Shown: piece after piece, positions 1 through 8,623 of the stretch
Numbering within the stretch: the stretch's first letter is position 1
Layout of the letters: each line of letters opens with the position of its first letter
Source: Oscillospiraceae bacterium
GTDB lineage: Bacteria > Bacillota > Clostridia > Oscillospirales > Acutalibacteraceae
Assembly: GCA_015065505.1 (NCBI GenBank)
Contig: SVQE01000016.1
Span: 1-42,988 of the forward strand
DNA: 42,988 nt
Reading direction: 5' to 3'
Program-made: the position numbers and the translations under genes
The notes under the pieces: model-generated
Seen by the model: only the letters and a program-made list of their open reading frames with translations
Database searches by the model: none
What the model was told of the DNA's origin: nothing

Positions 1-579
1 AAGCATTGCGCCGTCGGGAATGCCAAGCTCTTTTCTTGCCTCTTCCCTGTTTTTAGCAAGGATTTCGCCTCTTACGGGAAGCCCCGTTATAACAGGCTCA
101 TTTTTGCATTCGATATGCTTTTTTGCATCCTCAACGGTTAACATAACTCTGTCAACCTTTTTTGCAAGCTGTTTATTGGTTATACCCGGATATGCATTCT
201 GCTCGTGAATACAGCAGGGCACGCCGAGCTTAACTGCCTCGTCAAGAACGGGACCCGAAACATATCCGCCAAAGCCGATAACAACATCGGGCTTGAAAGC
301 CTTAATTATTTTTTTGCTTTCCTTCTCTGATTTTAAAACTCTGAAAACGGTTTTAACATTATGCACGCACGCAGATGGGGAAAGCGAGCGTCTGAAGCCG
401 TTTATTTCAATGGTTTTAAAATCAAAGCCTGCAGCAGGAACAAGCCTTGCTTCCATATGGTCCGCTGTTCCGATAAAAAGGAACTCTGAATCGGGATAAG
501 TTTCTCTGATATACTGTGCTGCAGCAAGAGCAGGATTGATATGACCTGCTGTTCCGCCCGTTGCAAATAAAAATTTCAT
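1..579 (-). CDS. murG: MurG, lipid II-forming GlcNAc transferase (N-terminal part)
   Basis: The last gene of the dcw operon here, cut by the window edge, so only the first 193 residues are visible. MurG is the membrane-associated GT28 enzyme that transfers GlcNAc from UDP-GlcNAc to lipid I, making lipid II. The visible part has the family hallmarks in order: the N-terminal glycine loop ATGGTAGHINPA at residues 6-17, a GFGGYVSGP loop, and HEQNAYPG, which together line the lipid I-binding N-terminal Rossmann domain. The ATG at 579 follows an AAAGG Shine-Dalgarno. It is separated from ftsW by a heptanucleotide array and its core. The C-terminal UDP-GlcNAc-binding domain lies outside the window. 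Confidence 0.95.
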   Translation of the reverse strand, partial: MKFLFATGGTAGHINPALAAAQYIRETYPDSEFLFIGTADHMEARLVPAAGFDFKTIEINGFRRSLSPSACVHNVKTVFRVLKSEKESKKIIKAFKPDVVIGFGGYVSGPVLDEAVKLGVPCCIHEQNAYPGITNKQLAKKVDRVMLTVEDAKKHIECKNEPVITGLPVRGEILAKNREEARKELGIPDGAML

Positions 580-603
580 AGCTTTTACCTTTATAAAAAT
601 ATA

Positions 604-665
604 CATTATAATCAGCGTGCGCAGCACCAATAAACTGACCACTGTCCACTGACCACTGACCACTA
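604..665. repeat. Heptanucleotide array with core, ftsW-murG gap
   Basis: Positions 634-665 are ACTGACC-type units in exact seven-base register (ACTGACC, ACTGTCC, ACTGACC, ACTGACC, ACTA). They start 3 bases after the ftsW stop codon in the direction of transcription. The murG-proximal side (604-630) holds a GATTATAAT-containing stretch that resembles the core of the other elements in this window. No opposite inverted array is visible. I see it as one member of a dispersed family. Confidence 0.7.
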
Positions 666-668
666 AAA

Positions 669-1901
669 TTATACTTTTTTCTGATTTGATTTTCTTGATA
701 TTGAAAGCACAACGCCCATTTCAAACAGCAGCATTAAAATTGCCGTACCGCCGTATGAGAAGAACGGAAGCGCAATTCCCGTATTCGGGATTGTGTCTGT
801 TACAACCATAATATTCAGTATTGTCTGCACCGCAACCTGCGATACTATACCAATAACGATGAACGATGCAAATCTGTCCTTGCACTTGATTGCAATCTGA
901 ATACCTCTGATGAAGAGCAAAGCAAACAGAAGAATTATAACTGCTGCGCCTATAAAGCCGAGCTCCTCGCAAACTATCGAAAAAATAAAGTCATTCTGAG
1001 GCTCTGAAACATATAAGAACTTCTGCTTTGAATTGCCAAGCCCTACTCCGAAGAGTCCTCCCGAGCCTATTGCATAAAGCGAGTTATTTGTCTGCCATCT
1101 CATATCCTGGGGTGAAAAATCTTTATTAAGCCACGCTTCAACTCGGTTTCCTGCATAGTCCATAAGAACCTGCGGATAAAAGATAACAACCAAAATAACC
1201 GCGACTATTATTCCCAGTCCGACAATATAAAGCCTCATATCGCTTCCTGCGCAGAACATAATTGTTGCTCCTATGCAGAAAACAAGAATTGTGCATGAAA
1301 GATGGTGCTCTAAGAATATCAGTCCGCAGAAAGCAGCAATCATTATCAACGGATAAACGATGCCGTCGATGAAGTTTTTCATTTTTTTATAATTCTTAGC
1401 GCAGTAATACGACATTGCAAGAATCAGTGTGAATTTTGCTATATCCGAAGGCTGAAGGGTTATGGGGCCTATCGGAATCCATCTTTTGAAGTCGCCGTTA
1501 TTTGTGTGATAAAACAGCACGACTATCAAAAGCAGAATTGTTACAACAAAAAGCGGATTAAGTATCAGCTTGAGCAGCTTATAATTAAGTTTTGATACAA
1601 CAAGCATTACAACAACGCCTGCAACTGCAAACAAAAGCTGACGGTTGAAGAAATAGTATGAATCGCTTTTATGCTGAAGTGCATATGGATATGATGCAGA
1701 GAAAAGCATCACAAGTCCGATTGTAAGCAGCGCAATTGTTAGCGCAAAAAACGGAATATCCATTCCACCGAGAGTGAATATATCAGATTTATTGAAGGAA
1801 AATGCTCTGTTCTTTTTAATTATTTTGCTTTCGCCCTTCGGTTTTGCTTCAGGAGCTTCATTCCTATAGCTTCTCTTCGGGGGCTCAAGTTTGTCTGACA
1901 T
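669..1901 (-). CDS. ftsW: FtsW/RodA-family lipid II polymerase
   Basis: A SEDS-family polytopic membrane protein of 410 residues. SEDS proteins polymerise lipid II glycan strands together with a class B PBP, and the position between mraY and murG identifies this one as the divisome FtsW. The start at 1901 (MSDKLEPPKRS) is chosen because it follows AGAGGTGAT. A longer in-frame extension would read through a decayed repeat element and is rejected. A basic cytoplasmic N-terminus of about 45 residues is followed by roughly ten TM segments. The conserved periplasmic and C-terminal SEDS motifs (NDFIFSIVCEELGFIGA, then PFFSYGGTAILMLL) are present. An alternative SpoVE role cannot be excluded from sequence alone. 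Confidence 0.93.
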   Translation of the reverse strand: MSDKLEPPKRSYRNEAPEAKPKGESKIIKKNRAFSFNKSDIFTLGGMDIPFFALTIALLTIGLVMLFSASYPYALQHKSDSYYFFNRQLLFAVAGVVVMLVVSKLNYKLLKLILNPLFVVTILLLIVVLFYHTNNGDFKRWIPIGPITLQPSDIAKFTLILAMSYYCAKNYKKMKNFIDGIVYPLIMIAAFCGLIFLEHHLSCTILVFCIGATIMFCAGSDMRLYIVGLGIIVAVILVVIFYPQVLMDYAGNRVEAWLNKDFSPQDMRWQTNNSLYAIGSGGLFGVGLGNSKQKFLYVSEPQNDFIFSIVCEELGFIGAAVIILLFALLFIRGIQIAIKCKDRFASFIVIGIVSQVAVQTILNIMVVTDTIPNTGIALPFFSYGGTAILMLLFEMGVVLSISRKSNQKKV

Positions 1902-1936
1902 ATTTATCACCTCTTTTAAATTAGTTTTAAATCCGG

Positions 1937-2018
1937 ATGTTGAGTTTGAAGTTAAGGTTAATCGCTTCGCTCGGACAAATAATCTATAATGCCGTGCGCG
2001 CCACCATAAACTCAACAT
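1937..2018. repeat. Decayed inverted-repeat element, mraY-ftsW gap
   Basis: Ends are an 11-bp perfect inverted repeat: ATGTTGAGTTT (1937-1947) and AAACTCAACAT (2008-2018). Between them is a stretch including CGCTTCGCTCGGACAA and a TATAATGCCG block, which matches the layout of the core at 25376-25430 (CGCCTCGGACAA, then TATAATCGCCG). It lies 10 bases after the mraY stop, where murD normally sits in dcw clusters. It looks like an older member of the same family as the heptad-array elements, with the seven-base periodicity mostly lost. Confidence 0.55.
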
Positions 2019-2028
2019 TCCGCTCTAT

Positions 2029-3078
2029 TTAATAGCCGTAGGCTACAAGCAGCACGCCGATTGCGCAGCCGATTGCGTTAACAAGCGAGAATATAACACA
2101 GATTTTCTTTTCCTTCCATCCGCACATCTCAAAATGATGATGAATGGGTGCCATTTTGAAAACTCTTTTGCCATGAGTCAGTTTGAAATAGCCAATCTGA
2201 ATAACATCGCTCATTGTTTCGCAAACATAAACAATTCCCATCGGAAGAAGCAGAATCGGGCATTTAATTGCATAGCCGAGAGCTGCAATCATACCTCCGA
2301 GGAAGAGCGAGCCTGTGTCGCCCATAAAGGTTTTTGCAGGGTTCCAGTTCCAGCAAAGGAAGCCGAAAACACCGCCGAGAAGTGCGCCTGCAAGTATTTC
2401 AAGACCTGCATATTTTAAGAGTGAACCGCAGATTATAAATGCTATTGCAGCGGTTGCGGTTACGCTTGAACAAAGTCCGTCGATACCGTCGGTTAAATTA
2501 ACCGAGTTAACCGTTCCGTAGATAATGAAAATTGAAACAAGCCAGAAAATAACGCCTGTGAAAATGTTTTTTTCAAAATTAACATTTCCTAAAAATGGAA
2601 TGGTCCAGGTTGTGTTATGAGAAAGCCAGAGGGTTAAAACATAACCAACGGTCATAAGGAGCTGACCTGCGGTTTTCTGCTTTGCGGACAAGCCTTCATT
2701 TCTCTTAAGCTTAATCTTGATAAAATCATCGGTGAAGCCAACAATTCCGCATCCAAGAGCGAGGCAAAGCCCTGCAATAAGAAGAACTAAATCGCTTTTA
2801 TTTGCTTTATTGAGCGGATTTGTGTAAACACCCTCAAGATTGCCGCCGCTGAAGTGAAAAATTACAGCAGTGATTATGAAGGATGAAATTATGCCGATAA
2901 TAAACATAATTCCGCCCATATTGGGTGTTCCCTGCTTAGATTTATGCCATGAAGGACCGATGTCGAGAATCGTCTGTCCGAACTTAAGCTTTCTGAGCCA
3001 CGGAATAATAATAAATCCTAGACCTGCCGTTATACCAAAGGCAATTACAATACTTATTATAACCATAATACTTTCCAT
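2029..3078 (-). CDS. mraY: MraY, phospho-MurNAc-pentapeptide transferase
   Basis: Integral membrane enzyme of 349 residues that transfers phospho-MurNAc-pentapeptide from UDP to undecaprenyl phosphate, giving lipid I. Visible signatures are GFTDDFIKIK (the metal-binding Asp pair), NLTDGIDGL, the MGDTGSLFLGG loop, and the HHHFEMCGWKEKKI histidine motif near the C-terminus. About ten TM helices fit the family. The start at 3078 has AAGGATGG eight bases upstream. It follows murE after 47 bp, with no murF between them. Confidence 0.96.
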   Translation of the reverse strand: MESIMVIISIVIAFGITAGLGFIIIPWLRKLKFGQTILDIGPSWHKSKQGTPNMGGIMFIIGIISSFIITAVIFHFSGGNLEGVYTNPLNKANKSDLVLLIAGLCLALGCGIVGFTDDFIKIKLKRNEGLSAKQKTAGQLLMTVGYVLTLWLSHNTTWTIPFLGNVNFEKNIFTGVIFWLVSIFIIYGTVNSVNLTDGIDGLCSSVTATAAIAFIICGSLLKYAGLEILAGALLGGVFGFLCWNWNPAKTFMGDTGSLFLGGMIAALGYAIKCPILLLPMGIVYVCETMSDVIQIGYFKLTHGKRVFKMAPIHHHFEMCGWKEKKICVIFSLVNAIGCAIGVLLVAYGY

Positions 3079-3125
3079 AATTTATCCATCCTTTTTATTA
3101 TCGGAAATTCTGAACAAGCTTCAAT

Positions 3126-4553
3126 CTATTTATTGAAATATTCCGAAACTACTTCCCTTTCATCAAAATGAATTGTTCCGTCATTTAAAATCTGATAGGT
3201 TTCGTGTCCCTTGCCTGCAAGAAGAATGATATCATTTTCCCTTGCATTTTCAAGCGCCCATTCAATAGCTTCTTTTCTGTTTTCAATAACCTTGTAGGGA
3301 GTCTTTGTGTTTTTCATACCCTCAAGAATATCGTTAATAATATCGGCAGGCTTTTCGCTTCTCGGGTTATCCGATGTTACAACGCAGAAATCCGAAAGCC
3401 TTGCGGCAATTTCGCCCATAAGCGGACGCTTTGTTCTGTCTCTGTCGCCGCCGCAGCCGAAAAGAGTAACAATTCTTCCCTTTGAGATTTCTCTGAGTGA
3501 AGAAATAATATTTTCAAGTCCGTCGGGTGAATGTGCGTAATCTATAATAACGGTGTAATCGGTTTCTGTCGGAACAACCTCAATGCGTCCCTTAACGCCC
3601 GAGCACTTTGCAACCGCTCTTAAAACATCTTCAAAATCAAAGCCGAGAGCTATTGCAACCGAAACGGCGCAGAGTGAATTATAAACCGAAAATCTTCCCG
3701 GAATCGGGCATTGAACTCTGCCTATTCTGTCTGTTACAAGCTCATATTTAACGCCGTCCGACGAGAAGCAAACATTTCTTGCGGTGAAATCGGAATTATT
3801 GTTATCAACCGAATAGGTTTTAACCTTGCAGGGCAAGCCCTCAACAATTCTGAGTCCGTTTTTATCGTCGATATTAGTTATTGCAATATCGCAGTTTTCA
3901 AACAGAATGCGTTTTGAACCAAAGTAGTTTTCCCAGGTTTTATGGTAATCAAGATGGTCCTGAGTTAAATTTGTGAATGCTGCAAGCTCGAAATGAATTC
4001 CTGCAACTCTGCCCTGTGCAAGCGCCTGCGAGGAAACCTCCATAACACAGTATTCACAGCCTGCATCAACCATTTTTCTGAAAAGCGACTGCAATTCATA
4101 CGGGTCGGGTGTTGTGTAGTGGGCAGGATATATTTCGCTGCCAACCATATTCTGAACAGTTCCTATAAGACCAACCTTTTTGCCGAGGTTTTCAAGAATC
4201 TGCTTGATTATAAAGGTTGTTGTTGTTTTTCCGTTTGTTCCCGTTAAGCCTATAAGCTTAAGGCTGTTTGCAGGATTGCCGAAAAAGTTTGCACATATGG
4301 GGGAATAAACTGCCCTTGTGTCATCAACAATAATCTGATTTTCAAGTCCTAAATCTCTTTCGCAAACAACTGCCGCAGCGCCCTTTTCAAGCATTTTTTC
4401 AGCAACGCTGTGTCCGTCGAAGGAAGCGCCCTTTATGCAAACATAAAGGAAACCTTCTTCAACAAGACGGGAATCAGAGGTTACATTAATCACCTCTTTA
4501 TCAGAATATTCATTTTTCACATCTATATTTGCAAGTATTTCCTTTAACTTCAT
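3126..4553 (-). CDS. murE: MurE, UDP-MurNAc-tripeptide synthetase (meso-DAP type)
   Basis: Cytoplasmic Mur ligase of 475 residues that adds the third stem-peptide residue to UDP-MurNAc-L-Ala-D-Glu using ATP. The P-loop GTNGKTTTT is at residues 105-113, the carbamylated-lysine region and the HSPDGLENI motif follow, and DNPR is at 395-398. In this family DNPR marks meso-diaminopimelate specificity, whereas L-Lys enzymes carry a different tetrapeptide. So the cell wall is predicted to be the DAP type. The RBS is CGGAGG. Confidence 0.95.
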   Translation of the reverse strand: MKLKEILANIDVKNEYSDKEVINVTSDSRLVEEGFLYVCIKGASFDGHSVAEKMLEKGAAAVVCERDLGLENQIIVDDTRAVYSPICANFFGNPANSLKLIGLTGTNGKTTTTFIIKQILENLGKKVGLIGTVQNMVGSEIYPAHYTTPDPYELQSLFRKMVDAGCEYCVMEVSSQALAQGRVAGIHFELAAFTNLTQDHLDYHKTWENYFGSKRILFENCDIAITNIDDKNGLRIVEGLPCKVKTYSVDNNNSDFTARNVCFSSDGVKYELVTDRIGRVQCPIPGRFSVYNSLCAVSVAIALGFDFEDVLRAVAKCSGVKGRIEVVPTETDYTVIIDYAHSPDGLENIISSLREISKGRIVTLFGCGGDRDRTKRPLMGEIAARLSDFCVVTSDNPRSEKPADIINDILEGMKNTKTPYKVIENRKEAIEWALENARENDIILLAGKGHETYQILNDGTIHFDEREVVSEYFNK

Positions 4554-4593
4554 AATGTGCCTCCGTTATTTTCAATTATACAGTAACGCGTAA

Positions 4594-6813
4594 TTAATCG
4601 AGCACTGAATTTGTGTTTTTAAACGAAACGGTTATAACCGAGCCCATATCAACCTTTGAGCCGTCGTCTATCGACTGACGGTATGCCATAACGCTTGATA
4701 TTGAAAGGTTGTTTCCGTTGATTTCGATATTCAGATTTGATTCAGCGGCAAGCCGATTCGCTTCGCTGATGGTAAGACCTGTGAAATCGGGAACCTTAAC
4801 CGTTTTCTTATCTCCCTTTTCGGTGTATAAAACAACCATTCCCTTTGCAGGAACATTAACATTTGAGCTTGGCGACTGGTTAATAACCTTATCTCCCTCG
4901 CCAACAACCTTATATCTGAGACCTTTATCCTCAAGGGTTTTGGTTGCAGCTGAAACATTTTTTCCGATAACATTGGGTGTCTGGAATGAAAGGTTTTTCA
5001 TTTCATCTTCATCATATTTAGGCTCAACATTCAATACGGGAAGTGCCTGCTCAATAACCTGAGCAGCTATGGGTGCGCAAAGTGCGCCGCCGCCCAAATC
5101 CTCGTTGGGCTCATCCATAATTATAAGCATTGCAATTCTCGGGTCGTCTGCAGGAGCTATTGCGGCAAATGAAACGATGTATTTCGTTCTTTCGCCCTCT
5201 TTTGATTCACCGAGCTTTGTTGATGTTCCCGTTTTACCGCCGACTCTGTAGCCTGCAACATAACCGTTTTTACCCGTACCTTCATCAACAACGGCTTTCA
5301 TCATTGTTCTGACCTTTTCAGAGGTTTCTTCGCTGATAACTCTTCTAACTTCTGTTTTTTGAGTCTTCTTAACAGTGTTGCCGTTTGCATCCTTGATTTC
5401 GGATACAACATAGGGCTTAAGAAGCGTTCCGCCGTTTGCAATCGCGCTGAGTCCGCAAACAACCTGAATCGGAGTTATTGAGTTGGTCTGACCGAAGGAT
5501 GCAGAGGAAAGCTCAACTATTCCGTACTGCTCCTCGCGGTAATACTGCGACATTGCTTCGCCCGGCAAATCAACGCCCGTTTTCTGTGTGAATCCAAAGG
5601 CATCGAAGTATTTGAAATATGTGTGCACGCCCATTTTCTGACCGATTGTGATGAAAAACGGGTTGCAGGAATTTTCAAGTCCCTGAGTTAAATTCTGTGT
5701 TCCGTGACCGGGATGATAATGGCAGTGCATTCTGTAATTCTTAACCTGAATTGAGCCCGTGCAGTTATACGATGTGTCGAGCGTTACAATGTTTTCTTCA
5801 AGCGCTGCGCTTGCCATAAAGGTTTTGAAAACCGAACCCGGAACATAGGTATCTGAAACGGTGAAATTTCTCCACTGATTCTGAATTGCAAGGCTCTGTG
5901 CCTCGGCTTTTTCATCCTTATCCTTGATTTTATTTAATTCTTTTTTGGTTTTCTTGTATGTGATTGCATAGGGGTCGTTGCAATCGAAATCGGGCATTGA
6001 GCTCATTGCAAGAATTGCGCCAGTGTTGCAATCCATAACAATTCCGTATGCGCCCTTTGCCTTATATTCCTCCATCGTTGTTCTCAGACCCTTTTCAAGA
6101 TAATACTGAACAGTCTGATTGATTGTTAAAACAAGCGAGTTGCCGTCCATTGCTTCAATAGAGGTTTCATAGTCAGTAGGCAGCTTGTTTGAATTAGCGT
6201 CCTTAACGGTTACAATTCTTCCGTTTGTTCCCTTGAGTTCCTCCTCATAATAGCTTTCAACACCCATTAAGCCCTGATTATCGCTTCCAGTAAAGCCGAT
6301 AACCGCGGATGCAAGCGAATTATGCGGATAATATCTTCTCGTTGTCTGCTCAAAGCCGATAACATCCGTTTCCTTATTCTCTGCGGAAAACTTTGCAACG
6401 GCTTCCTTTATATCATTTTCAACCTTTTTGCCGATAACAACATATCTTGATTCTTTTTTGGAGTTCTCATAGAGCTCCTCTTTTTGTTTTTCATCGAATT
6501 TCAGAAGCTCTGCAAGATTATCAACAATAAGATTTCTCTCTTTTTCATCATCTATATTCTTCGGGTCGATAAAGATATTCCAAACAGTTGCGGACTGTGC
6601 AAGAACATTGCCCTCGCTGTCATAAATAGTTCCTCTCATTGCGGTTACTTCGGTATCTGAAAGCTGCTGCGACTGCGCCTTCTCTGCAAGCTCATCAGCT
6701 CGGAAGGTCTGAAGGTATAAAACTCTTCCGCCGTCCACGCAAAACAAAAAGACAACAGCTAAAGCAAAAATCAGTATTCTTTTTAGCATACCCTTTTTAA
6801 ACTTCTTTTCCAT
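4594..6813 (-). CDS. Class B penicillin-binding protein with two PASTA domains (SpoVD/FtsI)
   Basis: A 739-residue D,D-transpeptidase in the ftsI/spoVD position of the dcw operon. The start at 6813 (MEKKFKKGML) is chosen because AGGGGTG lies just upstream. A longer in-frame extension would be encoded by a remnant of a repeat element and is rejected. Order: short cytoplasmic tail, one TM helix (about residues 9-27), PBP dimerisation domain, then a transpeptidase domain with SVFK (S327), SCN (382-384) and KTG (527-529). Two PASTA domains follow, from about residue 613 and from about 674. All catalytic residues are present. PASTA-tailed class B PBPs in Clostridia include both FtsI and the sporulation paralogue SpoVD; the window does not decide between them. 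Confidence 0.92.
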   Translation of the reverse strand: MEKKFKKGMLKRILIFALAVVFLFCVDGGRVLYLQTFRADELAEKAQSQQLSDTEVTAMRGTIYDSEGNVLAQSATVWNIFIDPKNIDDEKERNLIVDNLAELLKFDEKQKEELYENSKKESRYVVIGKKVENDIKEAVAKFSAENKETDVIGFEQTTRRYYPHNSLASAVIGFTGSDNQGLMGVESYYEEELKGTNGRIVTVKDANSNKLPTDYETSIEAMDGNSLVLTINQTVQYYLEKGLRTTMEEYKAKGAYGIVMDCNTGAILAMSSMPDFDCNDPYAITYKKTKKELNKIKDKDEKAEAQSLAIQNQWRNFTVSDTYVPGSVFKTFMASAALEENIVTLDTSYNCTGSIQVKNYRMHCHYHPGHGTQNLTQGLENSCNPFFITIGQKMGVHTYFKYFDAFGFTQKTGVDLPGEAMSQYYREEQYGIVELSSASFGQTNSITPIQVVCGLSAIANGGTLLKPYVVSEIKDANGNTVKKTQKTEVRRVISEETSEKVRTMMKAVVDEGTGKNGYVAGYRVGGKTGTSTKLGESKEGERTKYIVSFAAIAPADDPRIAMLIIMDEPNEDLGGGALCAPIAAQVIEQALPVLNVEPKYDEDEMKNLSFQTPNVIGKNVSAATKTLEDKGLRYKVVGEGDKVINQSPSSNVNVPAKGMVVLYTEKGDKKTVKVPDFTGLTISEANRLAAESNLNIEINGNNLSISSVMAYRQSIDDGSKVDMGSVITVSFKNTNSVLD

Positions 6814-6837
6814 ACTGTCACCCCTTTGAATACTTTT

Positions 6838-6872
6838 TCTAACACCTTCCCATCGAGGGGAAGCTGTGAGGC
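6838..6872. repeat. Remnant end of the 7498-7699 repeat element
   Basis: Read on the minus strand, this shares CTTCCCCTC and GGGAAGGTGTTAGAA with the right end of the 202-bp element at 7498-7699. Only about 35 bp remain, in the gap between ftsL and the PBP gene. It creates a spurious N-terminal extension of the PBP reading frame. Confidence 0.6.
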
Positions 6873-6940
6873 TTTTAATTTCTTGCCATATAAACAGTTT
6901 TAGAGACTTCGTGAGAAGTCTCATAAAATGTTACGATTTA

Positions 6941-7459
6941 TTATTTGTTATTATTACTTTTTGTTTGGTTTTGTTCGTTTTCCTTCGCATTTTTATATTC
7001 TTCGACATTTATATACTTAATCTGATTTGATTTAACCTTGGTCATATTAAGCTCTTCAACCGCGTATTTATCAATCGTGCTGATTGAAACAAGTGCATCA
7101 AGCTGACTCTGAAGGCTAATATTTTCGCTGTTTGCATTAGCAATATTTGTTTGTGTTGACTGAATCTGACGGGTTAATTCGTTTTTCACAGCAAACGAAT
7201 GAAGTGCAAGTCCTATCATAAGCAGGCTGATAACGGCAACTGAAACAACAATAATCATTTTTCTTAATGATGCCTTCTGTTCTGCCTTTAACTGCGATTT
7301 ATTCTTAAGCTTTGCACCGCCCTCGTGAACCTTTAAGCCTTCGTCCTCTTTCGGTCTGAGTTTGGGAGCGTGGGAAGCTTTGCTGTAGCTGAACGATTCT
7401 ATCAGATACGAAGTGTCGTTTCTGAAGGAATACTGTCTGAAATCATTTGTATTTGTCAC
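6941..7459 (-). CDS. ftsL: FtsL-like septum protein
   Basis: A bitopic protein of 172 residues between rsmH and the PBP gene, the usual place of ftsL. FtsL family sequences are poorly conserved, so the call rests on position and architecture: a charged cytoplasmic tail, one TM helix (about residues 68-90), then a heptad-like coiled coil rich in Asn/Gln/Ser and a short C-terminal tail. The start is a GTG at 7459: GGAGGTG lies six bases upstream, while the ATG eight codons earlier would overlap that Shine-Dalgarno and has none of its own. Confidence 0.75.
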   Translation of the reverse strand: MTNTNDFRQYSFRNDTSYLIESFSYSKASHAPKLRPKEDEGLKVHEGGAKLKNKSQLKAEQKASLRKMIIVVSVAVISLLMIGLALHSFAVKNELTRQIQSTQTNIANANSENISLQSQLDALVSISTIDKYAVEELNMTKVKSNQIKYINVEEYKNAKENEQNQTKSNNNK

Positions 7460-7497
7460 CGATATCACCTCCAATAAAATCATTTAAACCTATTAAG

Positions 7498-7699
7498 CCT
7501 TCCCCTTGAGGCACTCCCTGTTAGGGAGATGTCAGCGTAGCTGACAGAGGGTCTGGCGCCCGCTCCAAGGGAAGGTGTCTGCGAATACTTGGAGCAGACG
7601 GATGAGGTGGCTTTATGTTTTGACTGCTTACGGCGTTTTGTCGTAAAAACAACACACCTCATCCACCGCAAGCGGTCCCCCTTCCCCTCAAGGGGAAGG
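7498..7699. mobile_element. MITE-like 202-bp palindromic element inside the dcw operon
   Basis: The ends are a perfect 14-bp terminal inverted repeat (CCTTCCCCTTGAGG at 7498-7511; its complement at 7686-7699). Inside are nested inverted repeats: TGTCAGC/GCTGACA, GGATGAGGTG (7600-7609) with CACCTCATCC (7655-7664), and a further small stem. It has no convincing reading frame. This is the structure of a miniature inverted-repeat element. It sits between rsmH and ftsL and is transcribed with them, so the RNA would fold into a large branched hairpin. No transposase is present in the window. Confidence 0.75.
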
Positions 7700-7708
7700 T
7701 GTTAGAAT

Positions 7709-8623
7709 TTAATACTTTTCAAAAGTTCTGAGCCTCGAGCTTCTCGCTCTCGGGTTTTCTTTCAATTCTGCTTCGCTCGGCGATTTTGATTTGAAAACTC
7801 TTTTTCCGAGCGGTTTATTTCCGCACACACATACCGGAAATTCCTTCGGGCATGTGCAGGGGTTTTCCCATTCTGCAAAGCGCTCTTTAACAATTCTGTC
7901 CTCGAGCGAGTGGAAGGTTATAACCGAAATTCTTCCGCCGCTGCCGAGGCATTCAAGCGCATCGTCAAGAGTTTTTGAAAGCCTTTCAAGCTCTGCGTTA
8001 ACCTCAATCCTTATTGCCTGAAAGGTTTTTCGCGCAGGGTGCGCGTCCCTCATAGCCTTCTGAGGATAGGATTTTTTAATTATTTCAACAAGCTCAAAGG
8101 TTGTTTCAATCGGTTTTGTTTCTCTTGCTTCAACAATGTTTTTTGCAATTTTTCTTGCAAATTTTTCTTCGCCGTATCTGAAAAGAATATCTGCAAGGGC
8201 TTCTTCGCTGTAGGTGTTAACAACATCCTTAGCCGAAAGTCCGCTTTTGCTCATTCTCATATCAAGCTCGGCATCCTGGTGGAAGGAAAAGCCTCTCTCA
8301 GCCGTATCTAGCTGAAACGAGCTTACGCCGAGGTCGAGAAGAACGCCGTCAATCCTTTCGATACCAAGCTCATAAACAATCTCTTTGATATTTTCAAAAT
8401 TGTTTTGAACAATTTTAACATTCTCAAGCTTGCCGAGCCTTTCGTTTAAAACCGAAATTGCATCGGGGTCCTGGTCAACCGCAATCAGAAGCTTTGCTTT
8501 CTTTGCTATTTCGGAGGAATGTCCCCCGCCGCCTGCGGTTCCGTCGAGAATTATTTTATTTTCGTCTATGTTAAGCGATTCGATTGCTTCATCGAATAAA
8601 ACACTTTTGTGATTAAATTCCAT
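7709..8623 (-). CDS. rsmH: RsmH (MraW), 16S rRNA C1402 N4-methyltransferase
   Basis: S-adenosylmethionine-dependent methyltransferase of 304 residues that modifies C1402 of 16S rRNA in the decoding centre. MEFNHKSVLFDEAI is the standard N-terminus and LDGTAGGGGHSSEI is the SAM-binding loop. GRISVITFHSLEDRIVK and the C-terminal SKSPSEAELKENPRARSSRLR complete the family pattern. The start at 8623 overlaps the end of mraZ by 11 bp. A much longer open frame upstream only runs through mraZ in another frame and is rejected. Confidence 0.96.
   Translation of the reverse strand: MEFNHKSVLFDEAIESLNIDENKIILDGTAGGGGHSSEIAKKAKLLIAVDQDPDAISVLNERLGKLENVKIVQNNFENIKEIVYELGIERIDGVLLDLGVSSFQLDTAERGFSFHQDAELDMRMSKSGLSAKDVVNTYSEEALADILFRYGEEKFARKIAKNIVEARETKPIETTFELVEIIKKSYPQKAMRDAHPARKTFQAIRIEVNAELERLSKTLDDALECLGSGGRISVITFHSLEDRIVKERFAEWENPCTCPKEFPVCVCGNKPLGKRVFKSKSPSEAELKENPRARSSRLRTFEKY

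Noticed and set aside
634-665. Short tandem repeats as a possible CRISPR array
   Set aside because: Units are contiguous seven-mers without spacers, and there are no cas genes in the window.
422-724. Small open frame overlapping the murG start and ftsW end
   Set aside because: It translates murG in another frame together with the heptad array and has no RBS.
6814-6924. Extended N-terminus of the PBP gene
   Set aside because: The extra codons are encoded by a repeat remnant, and a good Shine-Dalgarno supports the start at 6813.
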